Below are positions 31,756-37,929 of a stretch of 37,929 nucleotides of DNA, one piece after another. The notes beneath the pieces were generated by a model. It was not told where the DNA came from, did not search any database, and worked only from the letters and a program-made list of their open reading frames with translations. The DNA lies in assembly GCF_030646925.1 (NCBI RefSeq), contig NZ_JAUSKL010000032.1:1-37929 (forward strand). Direction: 5' to 3'. This stretch comes from Candidatus Binatus sp. (lineage in GTDB: Bacteria > Desulfobacterota > Binatia > Binatales > Binataceae). Every line of letters starts with the position of its first letter. The first letter of the stretch is position 1. The translations under genes and the position numbers were made by a program.

Positions 31756-33126
31756 ATGAAATTGGTCGAGCGAATTTCCCAACAGAACAACAATTCCGCG
31801 ACGTCGATGCAGCGTTCGCTGATCGGCAACACGCAGAAGAAACCGAAAGATGTCCAGGCCGAGGGTTTCCAGCAGCTTAAACTCGCGGTGCACAACCGCC
31901 TGTTTGAAACCCTCGACGTCACGCGGCTCGAGAGCCTGGAGCCCGTGCTCGCCTCGCAAAAGGTGACCGAAGCAATCACCGTGATCCTCGACGAAGAAGG
32001 GCGCCTGCTCACCGACCTCGATAAGAGCCGGCTGATTGAGGAAATCAAGAATGAGTTGCTCGGGCTCGGGCCGCTCGAGCCGCTGCTCTGGGACGACGAG
32101 ATCACCGATATCCTCGTCAACGGCCATCGCCAAATCTACGTCGAGAAACGCGGCAAGCTCTACTCGACCGAGATCAAGTTCCAGGACGATCAGCACCTGA
32201 TGCTGATCATCGATCGCATCGTGTCGCAGGTCGGCCGCCGCGTCGATGAAGCGTCGCCGATGGTCGATGCGCGCCTGCCCGACGGCTCGCGTATCAACGC
32301 GATCATTCCGCCGCTCGCGCTCGACGGTCCCGCGCTCTCGATTCGCCGTTTCGGACGCAAGCGCTTCAACATCCAGGATCTCGTCGACAAGAAAACGCTG
32401 CCGGCGGAGATGGTCGACTTCCTCAAGACCATCGTCCGCGCACGCCTGAATGTTCTGGTCTGCGGCGGCACCGGCTCCGGTAAAACCACGATGCTCAACT
32501 GCTTGTCCGCCTTCGTGCCGGAGAATGAGCGGATCGTGACGATCGAAGACTCGGCGGAATTGTCGCTGCAGCAACCGCACGTGGTCCGGCTCGAAACGCG
32601 GCCGGCCAACGTCGAGGGCAAAGGCGAAGTGACGCAGCGCGATCTCGTCAAGAACACACTGCGGATGCGCCCCGACCGGATCATCGTTGGCGAGGTCCGC
32701 GGCGGCGAGGTCTTCGACATGTTGCAGGCGATGTCCACCGGTCACGACGGCTCGATCGCCACCATCCACGCCAACACCCCGCGCGACAGCATGGGCCGCC
32801 TCGAAATGATGATGCTGTTGTCCGGCGTCTCGATTCCGCAGCGCGCGATGCGCCAGCAGATCGCGTCCGCCTTGAACATCATCGTTCACGTTTCGCGGCT
32901 CTCCGACGGTACCCGCAAAGTGATGCGCATTTCGGAGATCAGCGGCATGGAGGGCGACATGGTCATGATGCAGGACCTGTTCGAATTCAAGCGCACCGCG
33001 GTCGGCCCCGACGGCGAGGTGCTGGGTCAATTCATCGCGACTGGAATTCGCTCCGCTTATTCCCAGCGGCTCGAGGCCGCCGGCTACAAACTGGACGCGA
33101 AAATTTTCCGTAACACAGTCGGGTAG
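31756..33126 (+). CDS. cpaF: CpaF/TadA-type pilus assembly ATPase
   Basis: This is a 456-residue secretion ATPase of the VirB11/TadA family that powers Tad pilus extension and possibly retraction. Walker [10 protein letters not shown] is at residues 237-245. The Asp box VTIEDSAEL is near 261-269, the Walker B/His-box region [14 protein letters not shown] is near 305-318, and [12 protein letters not shown] follows. The N-terminal region of about 40 residues is Gln/Asn-rich and variable. The ATG at 31756 lies 9 nt after GAGG; upstream in-frame codons overlap tadZ. The tadB gene follows after 5 bp. Confidence 0.95.
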   Translation: MKLVERISQQNNNSATSMQRSLIGNTQKKPKDVQAEGFQQLKLAVHNRLFETLDVTRLESLEPVLASQKVTEAITVILDEEGRLLTDLDKSRLIEEIKNELLGLGPLEPLLWDDEITDILVNGHRQIYVEKRGKLYSTEIKFQDDQHLMLIIDRIVSQVGRRVDEASPMVDARLPDGSRINAIIPPLALDGPALSIRRFGRKRFNIQDLVDKKTLPAEMVDFLKTIVRARLNVLVCGGTGSGKTTMLNCLSAFVPENERIVTIEDSAELSLQQPHVVRLETRPANVEGKGEVTQRDLVKNTLRMRPDRIIVGEVRGGEVFDMLQAMSTGHDGSIATIHANTPRDSMGRLEMMMLLSGVSIPQRAMRQQIASALNIIVHVSRLSDGTRKVMRISEISGMEGDMVMMQDLFEFKRTAVGPDGEVLGQFIATGIRSAYSQRLEAAGYKLDAKIFRNTVG

Positions 33127-33131
33127 GCGTT

Positions 33132-34079
33132 ATGGACTTATTGATGACCGGCGGCATCTTCGCCCTCATTTTCGTGTTCGTGCTGATGTTCTTCACCAGT
33201 CGCGGTACCGAGGTCGAGCAGCAACGCCACCTCGCGCGCAACCTCGTCCGGCCCGCCGACGACATCAACATCGACGTGATGCGCAAGCGCAAACCCGATC
33301 AGGGTCAGCTGCTGCACGCTCTGTATGAATTTAACCTGCTGCTCAAGCTCGAAGAGATGATGTGGCAGGCCGGCATGTACATCAGGGTCGTGGACATCCT
33401 GCTCATCATGGTGCTGCTGTTTGGCGCGGGACTGTTCGGCGGCAATGTGATTTTTCACGACATCCCGGTGGCGGCGGTTTCCGGCGTGATACTGGCCAGC
33501 CTTCCGCTCGCGTTCATCCGCTTCCGCCGCAAGCGCCGATTGAAGCAATTCGGCCAGCAACTTCCGTTCACCCTCGATTTGATCAAATCCTCGCTCGAAG
33601 CAGGTCATTCGCTCCAGCGCGCACTTCAGGTCGTCGTCAGTGAGTTCGCCGATCCGATCGGCAGCGAATTCCGCACCGTGCTCGAACAGAACCGGATCGG
33701 ACTCTCGCTGCCGCGCGCGCTCGAAGACATGCTGCGGCGAGTTCCCGAAGACGACTTGCGGCTGCTCGTCGTCGCCGTGAAAGTCCAGGCCGAAGTCGGC
33801 TCGAGCCTCGCGCAGATTGTCGGACGCCTGTCCGAAATTGTGCGCACACGCCAGCGCCTGCGCCTTCAAATCAAGGCCATGACCGCTCAGTCGCGGCTCG
33901 GCGGCATGATCGTCGGAGCGCTGCCGGTGCTCGTCATGGGCGCGTTCAGCCTGATCCAGCCGGGCTACACCGACAAACTGTTCTATGACCCGACGGGACA
34001 AAAAATCCTGAAATTCGCCGCCGGCTCGGATCTGATTGCGATTCTCGCGATCCGGCGCTTGCTGAGGGTGAACTTCTAA
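33132..34079 (+). CDS. tadB: TadB-type pilus platform protein
   Basis: The 315-residue inner-membrane protein contains a T2SSF (GspF) domain. It has an N-terminal helix (GGIFALIFVFVLMFF), a second helix pair near 90-135, then the cytoplasmic GspF helical bundle (FTLDLIKSSLEAGHSLQRAL, the conserved region, near 155-175), and a C-terminal helix (GGMIVGALPVLVMGAF). It forms the platform with TadC and contacts CpaF. Its stop shares one base with the tadC start (TAATG), so the two are coupled. Confidence 0.92.
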   Translation: MDLLMTGGIFALIFVFVLMFFTSRGTEVEQQRHLARNLVRPADDINIDVMRKRKPDQGQLLHALYEFNLLLKLEEMMWQAGMYIRVVDILLIMVLLFGAGLFGGNVIFHDIPVAAVSGVILASLPLAFIRFRRKRRLKQFGQQLPFTLDLIKSSLEAGHSLQRALQVVVSEFADPIGSEFRTVLEQNRIGLSLPRALEDMLRRVPEDDLRLLVVAVKVQAEVGSSLAQIVGRLSEIVRTRQRLRLQIKAMTAQSRLGGMIVGALPVLVMGAFSLIQPGYTDKLFYDPTGQKILKFAAGSDLIAILAIRRLLRVNF

Positions 34080-35020
34080 TGAGTCCAATGATGGTTGGCG
34101 TCGCAGTTTTCTTTTTGGCTGGCGCGGCAGCCATCGCGCTCTATATCGCTTTCGCGCCCAACACTCGCGCAATGGACGAGACATTTGCCGACCTCGCGGT
34201 CAAGATGCGCGTCTCGTTGGGAGCGCTCGAGGGTGGCGAGGTTACCGATGACAACTTGCTGCGCATGATGTTTCGCTGGGCGGCGAAACGCGTCCCGCCG
34301 CCCGACGTCGATTCGCCTAACGGCGAGAAGTTGCAACAGACTCTCGCGCAGGCCGGCTTCCTTAAGTCCAGCGCACCCCAGACCTATCAGGTCATTCGCG
34401 TGATGCTGGCGGCCGGATGCGCTTTCATCGGCCTCATCGTCGGACTGATCTTGCATAGCTCGGCTTCGCAGCCGATTGTGTTCGCGGCTGGCGGCGCCGT
34501 GGTGGGCATCTTTGTGCCGAGCTATATCCTCGGACGCCGCGCGCGCCTCCGCCAGGCCGCCATCTCGCGCCAACTCTCGGACGTGCTCGATTTGCTCGTG
34601 GTCTGCGTCGAAGCCGGTCTTGGACTCTACGAAGCGATCCAGATTGTAGGCGCTGAGAGCGAGCGTCACGGCCAGGAAATCGGCACCGAGTTGAACCTGG
34701 TCTCCGCCGAGATCTCAGCCGGCGCGAGCCTCGGCCAGGCGCTCCGATCGCTCGCGGATCGCACCGCCGTCGAGGACATCAAGCCGCTGGCGGCGACGTT
34801 GATTCAAAGCGAACAGCTCGGCGCGCAAATCTCGCCGGCGCTGCATGCCAGCTCCGATGCGCTCAGGATGCGGCGCCGTCTGCGGGCGGAGGAAATGGCG
34901 CAGAAGGCGACCATCAAGATTCTCTTTCCGCTGGTACTGTTCGTTCTCCCCTCGATGATCGCAGTGATCGTCGGGCCGGCGATGATCCAGGTCATCCGCA
35001 CCCTTTCAGGGGTCGGATAG
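34079..35020 (+). CDS. tadC: TadC-type pilus platform protein
   Basis: This is a second T2SSF-domain protein of 313 residues. Helices lie near 5-25, 106-140 and 270-310, with the GspF bundle between (LSDVLDLLVVCVEAGLGLYEAIQ and SLGQALRSLADRT are the conserved segments, near 165-230). It pairs with TadB. It is the last recognisable Tad gene here: no TadD, TadF/G or prepilin peptidase follows. A strong hairpin about 26 bp after the stop probably ends the transcript. Confidence 0.92.
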   Translation: MSPMMVGVAVFFLAGAAAIALYIAFAPNTRAMDETFADLAVKMRVSLGALEGGEVTDDNLLRMMFRWAAKRVPPPDVDSPNGEKLQQTLAQAGFLKSSAPQTYQVIRVMLAAGCAFIGLIVGLILHSSASQPIVFAAGGAVVGIFVPSYILGRRARLRQAAISRQLSDVLDLLVVCVEAGLGLYEAIQIVGAESERHGQEIGTELNLVSAEISAGASLGQALRSLADRTAVEDIKPLAATLIQSEQLGAQISPALHASSDALRMRRRLRAEEMAQKATIKILFPLVLFVLPSMIAVIVGPAMIQVIRTLSGVG

Positions 35021-35046
35021 GAACCACTAACACAGCCTCTCCCAGG

Positions 35047-35087
35047 GGGCCTCGGGCTCGGCGCGGCCACGCGCCAGTCCGGGGCCT
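35047..35087 (+). terminator. Nested-hairpin terminator after tadC
   Basis: GGCCTCGG (35048-35055) pairs with CCGGGGCC (35079-35086), and the loop contains a second perfect stem GGCGCG/CGCGCC (35060-35065 with 35070-35075) around GCCA. The sequence after it is only moderately T-rich (TGTTCGTCTT). Position after the last Tad gene supports a terminator. Confidence 0.5.
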
Positions 35088-35199
35088 GTTCGTCTTCCCG
35101 AAATTCAACGGGTGCAATTAAATTGTAAACTCGAAGTGGCTTGGATGCTTGCGTGGCGGGGGCGTTCGCTCTAGATTCGCCTAAGGATCAGGACGAGTC

Positions 35200-35961
35200 A
35201 TGAGCGATCGGAGCACCATAGAATGGACTGATGCCACGTGGAATCCGGTACGCGGCTGCACGAAAATCAGTCCCGGCTGCAAGCACTGCTACGCTGAAAG
35301 GTTTGCCGAGCGCTTTCGCGGAGTGCCGGGACACCCCTTCGAGCAAGGTTTCGACATCCGGCTTGTTCCCGAAAAATTGGATCAGCCTCTGCGCTGGCGT
35401 TCCCCGCGGCGCATCTTCGTGAACTCGATGAGCGATCTTTTTCACGATCAGGTTCCCGTCGAGTACATCTCGCGCGTTGGTCAGATCATGCAGGTCGCCG
35501 AATGGCATACGTTTCAGATTTTGACCAAGCGCCACGAACGACTGCGTTCGCTACTGAACGGAGAACTTCAGTGGATGGGCTCACTATCGAATGTCTGGTT
35601 CGGTGTAAGCGTAGAAGATCGGGAATTTGGTTTGCCGCGAGTCGAGTCTCTGCGCGCGACAAACGCTCACATTCGTTTCCTATCAGTCGAACCACTTTTG
35701 GAAGATCTGGGTGATCTCGATCTCACGGGAATTGATTGGGTGATTGTTGGCGGCGAAAGTGGCGCACACTACCGAGCGATGGCCCCTGAATGGGCTCGAA
35801 AAATTCGGAATCAATGCCGCAGGGCGAGGGTGTCATTCTTTTTCAAGCAATGGGGTGGGCATCGACCGAAAAGCCTTGGTCGCCTGCTGGACGGTATTGA
35901 ATGGAACGCTATGCCAAGGCATTCAGCGCCAAAACAGGACTCCATCTCAGCGCTTGGTTGA
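35200..35961 (+). CDS. DUF5131 / phage Gp37-Gp68-like three-Cys protein
   Basis: The 253-residue protein has the family start IEWTDATWNPVRGCTKISPGCKHCYAE, with C20-x6-C27-x2-C30, a cluster-type cysteine motif resembling that of radical SAM proteins. IFVNSMSDLFHD, FQILTKRHERL, NVWFGVSVED and FLSVEPLLEDLG follow in the expected order, and VIVGGESG and FFFKQWGG close the fold. The biochemical role is unknown. Members occur in phages, plasmids and defence-like islands, often beside TcmP, as here. The ATG is preceded by AGGACGAG. DNA is less GC-rich than the Tad genes, pointing to transfer. Confidence 0.88.
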   Translation: MSDRSTIEWTDATWNPVRGCTKISPGCKHCYAERFAERFRGVPGHPFEQGFDIRLVPEKLDQPLRWRSPRRIFVNSMSDLFHDQVPVEYISRVGQIMQVAEWHTFQILTKRHERLRSLLNGELQWMGSLSNVWFGVSVEDREFGLPRVESLRATNAHIRFLSVEPLLEDLGDLDLTGIDWVIVGGESGAHYRAMAPEWARKIRNQCRRARVSFFFKQWGGHRPKSLGRLLDGIEWNAMPRHSAPKQDSISALG

Positions 35962-36793
35962 ACCGCTAGCAGATGACGGTCTGCTCGCGCGCCCCGGAAG
36001 GATCTGGACTCGCGAGAAATTAGACTACTTGAAAAAGTACGCCGCGGCTTTCATGACGGCCATGGCCAAAAAGAAATGGGATGGCCTCGTCTACATCGAT
36101 CTTTTATGCGGCCCTGGACGCGATTTGGAAAAGGAAACCGGCGAGCAATTCCTCGGCTCTCCGCTTATCGCTCTTTCGACCAAACCGCCTTTCTCTCATC
36201 TATATTTGGCCGACAAGAGCGAACGGAACATTCGGGCGCTTGAAAAGAGAATTCCAGACGCTGACAAATCTCGGGTCAGTCTCACCCCTGGCGACTGCAA
36301 CGTAGTTGTTGATGATGTCCTAAAGAAGGTTTCCGATCGTACCCTGGGCTTGGCTTTCATAGACCCCGAAGGTTTTGAGGTTGATTTTGCGACACTTGCA
36401 AAGTTAGCAAAGCGCCGAATAGATCTGATTTACCTTTTTCCAAGTGGAATCGGCGTCAAACGAAATCTCAAAAATTTCCTACCTTTGACTAATACGCCGA
36501 TGGACAAGTTTTGGGGCGGCAAGGATTGGCGGGATCTTCCGGAAGCACGGCGAGCCGCAGGCACTCTCCACGAAGAAACGCCCGAACGCATTGTCACATC
36601 GCTAGTGTCGGCCTTTCGGCGAAAGCTCAAGGAGGTAGGTTTTTCCCACCAAGACGAGGCCGTTCCTCTCAAAAACACAAAAAACGCTCAGATGTATCAT
36701 CTCCTGTATCTTTCGCATGCCGAGGTTGGGCGAAAAATCTGGCGAGGAATCAAAAAAATCTCGCCGGGCGGACAGAGATCGTTCGACTATTGA
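35954..36793 (+). CDS. tcmP: TcmP, three-Cys-motif partner protein
   Basis: The protein has about 279 residues and matches the TcmP family. IWTREKLDYLKKYAAAF near the N-terminus, YIDLLCGPGR (residues 47-56, in place of the usual DFAGPG) and LAFIDPEGFEVDF are conserved, followed by the YLFPSGIGVKRN segment. Family members have a methyltransferase-like Rossmann appearance, but no activity is known to me. The start is unclear: a TTG at 35954 overlaps the DUF5131 stop by 8 bp and gives a family-like N-terminus. The overlap implies coupled expression with its three-Cys partner. Base composition is low-GC like its partner. Confidence 0.82.
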   Translation: MVEPLADDGLLARPGRIWTREKLDYLKKYAAAFMTAMAKKKWDGLVYIDLLCGPGRDLEKETGEQFLGSPLIALSTKPPFSHLYLADKSERNIRALEKRIPDADKSRVSLTPGDCNVVVDDVLKKVSDRTLGLAFIDPEGFEVDFATLAKLAKRRIDLIYLFPSGIGVKRNLKNFLPLTNTPMDKFWGGKDWRDLPEARRAAGTLHEETPERIVTSLVSAFRRKLKEVGFSHQDEAVPLKNTKNAQMYHLLYLSHAEVGRKIWRGIKKISPGGQRSFDY

Positions 36794-36805
36794 ATTTAAG
36801 GAAAT

Positions 36806-37927
36806 CTACGCGAGGGATTTGGCGCGTTGCGGTTCTTCGGCGAGGGTGGCGCGCGCCGCGAGCCGATCGCGCATCGCGCGATGACTCTCGCGCGTGATCG
36901 GATAGCGCGAAAACACCATCGCACTCGCGAGGTAAATCGTCGCCGGCACGATCGCGAATACGATTCGCAGATTCTCCGCCGCCGCGGGCGCGAGGCTCGC
37001 CGACCCCGGCTGATATCCGACCCAGCTCAAGATTGGCCCAACTAGCAGCATCGTGATCCCGATCGCCACCTTGATCGACATCGACGTGATACCGCCGTAA
37101 GCGCCTTCCTGCCGCTGGCCGGTGCGCTCTTCGTCCCATTCGATCACGTCGGCCGACGCCGACATTTGCGTCACCCAGATTCCGATCGCCGCGAATCCGC
37201 TGAACGCCATCAGGCCGTAAAGCGCGAGCGTGCTTTGCGGCGTGAGCAGGATGAAGCCGAGCGAGCCGAGCGCATTCGCGACCATCGCGACCACGAACGC
37301 CGGCTTCTTTTCGATACGCACCGTGATGCGGAACCAGAACGGGTACGAAATCGCGGAGCCTGCGAAGTATGCGATCAGCCATCGCGCCGCAGCGTTCTCG
37401 TCGTGGTACCAGTACTTCGCGAGGAAGCGCAGCAGAATCGTCGGCACGTTGATCGCCATCACTGCGAGCGTGGTTGCGATCAGCAGGATCACAAACGGCT
37501 GATTGCTCAGCACCGATTTCATCGACGCGAACAGCTTCGAGCGCTCGCGCGTCGAGAATTCGAGCCGCTCGCTGAGCCCGCCGTAGGCGAGCATCGCGCC
37601 GCCCGCGACGACGGTTGCGCAGATCGCGCCGGTGACCCTGAAATCAGTGCCGCGCGCGAACAGGTACGACGCCGCGAACGGCAGCAGCGCGCCGCTGACG
37701 TCGCCAATCGTCGCGCACAACTGGCGGAACGTCGAAAGCTTGGTGCGCTCGTCGTAGTCGAGCGTCAGTTCCGGCATCAGCGCGCCGTATGCGGTCTCGT
37801 AAAATTTCCGCGACGTGAGCATCAGGAAGTAGAAGCCGAAGAACCACACGAACAGGCCCGCCTTCAGTTGCGGCGGCGACAGCAAAAGGTAATAGCAGAG
37901 CGCCATCGGAATCGCGGCCGCGAAAAA
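36806..37927 (-). CDS. GPH-type MFS sugar transporter (N-terminus outside window)
   Basis: The frame is open to the right edge. About 370 residues with ten or more hydrophobic helices are visible. The segment SASADVIEWDEERTGQRQEGA is the loop motif of the glycoside-pentoside-hexuronide:cation symporter family (MelB-like), and ETAYGALMPELTLDYDERTKL is its early conserved motif. It should move sugars, or possibly other polar solutes, with a cation. The C-terminus is a short charged tail. It converges with tcmP (12 bp gap). Confidence 0.87.
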   Translation of the reverse strand, partial: FFAAAIPMALCYYLLLSPPQLKAGLFVWFFGFYFLMLTSRKFYETAYGALMPELTLDYDERTKLSTFRQLCATIGDVSGALLPFAASYLFARGTDFRVTGAICATVVAGGAMLAYGGLSERLEFSTRERSKLFASMKSVLSNQPFVILLIATTLAVMAINVPTILLRFLAKYWYHDENAAARWLIAYFAGSAISYPFWFRITVRIEKKPAFVVAMVANALGSLGFILLTPQSTLALYGLMAFSGFAAIGIWVTQMSASADVIEWDEERTGQRQEGAYGGITSMSIKVAIGITMLLVGPILSWVGYQPGSASLAPAAAENLRIVFAIVPATIYLASAMVFSRYPITRESHRAMRDRLAARATLAEEPQRAKSLA

Positions 37928-37929
37928 CG

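Noticed and set aside
31720-33030. Minus-strand frame of 436 codons opposite cpaF
   Set aside because: cpaF has Walker motifs and operon spacing; the antisense product is Asp/His/Arg-rich without motifs.
33138-34184. Minus-strand frame opposite tadB
   Set aside because: Antisense shadow of a clear T2SSF gene.
1-37929. CRISPR arrays, insertion sequences or integrase genes
   Set aside because: I saw no regularly spaced repeats, transposase motifs or terminal inverted repeats anywhere in the window.

Overview
The window is a GC-rich bacterial chromosome segment, densely coded on both strands, with many GTG and TTG starts. The gene content suggests a diderm: ExbB/ExbD motor genes, a secretin, and System II-type cytochrome c maturation. 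The gene order sirC-like / ccsA / hemA / hemC / fused cobA-hemD / hemB is of the kind seen in deltaproteobacterial-type lineages. My best guess is a Desulfobacterota, Myxococcota or Binatota relative. That is inference from gene order, since the window contains no rRNA.

Layout. (1) 1-860 is the tail of a polytopic GT-C-like membrane protein. (2) 3991-867 (minus) is a tight five-gene operon: exported hypothetical, SDR dehydrogenase, low-molecular-weight phosphatase, CoA-binding protein, NUDIX hydrolase. (3) 4509-8052 (plus) encodes ExbB, two ExbD paralogues, a vWA-domain protein whose second membrane helix looks like the TonB signal anchor, and a small secreted protein. (4) 15001-8074 (minus) carries cysS, an orphan CbbQ/NorQ-type AAA+ ATPase, a secreted NHL-repeat protein, a threonine aldolase, an SDR and an APC permease. 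(5) 15223-18355 (plus) carries an HNH endonuclease in lower-GC DNA, a hotdog thioesterase, a GloVer-repeat secreted protein and a QueG-like Fe-S protein. (6) 25251-18364 (minus) is the tetrapyrrole cluster, with a hicAB toxin-antitoxin pair attached to its 3' end. (7) 25335-35020 (plus) is a DUF192 gene followed by a Tad/Flp pilus locus: three small Flp pilins, TadE-like, CpaB, CpaC, TadZ/CpaE, CpaF, TadB and TadC. A sigma-54-like promoter lies upstream and strong hairpins separate the pilin genes. (8) 35200-36793 is a DUF5131 (Gp37/Gp68-type) / TcmP pair in lower-GC DNA. (9) From 36806 to the right edge (minus) is a GPH-type MFS transporter that runs off the window.

How the genes work together. 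The hem cluster takes glutamyl-tRNA to uroporphyrinogen III (hemA, hemB, hemC, hemD) and branches to sirohydrochlorin/siroheme through the cobA half and the SirC-like dehydrogenase. CcsA links haem supply to cytochrome c maturation. The Tad locus has the secretin, ATPase and platform proteins, but no prepilin peptidase gene lies in the window. The most unusual unit is the ExbB-ExbD-ExbD-vWA operon. It looks like a proton-motive-force motor whose energised partner carries a periplasmic vWA domain in place of the usual TonB C-terminal domain.
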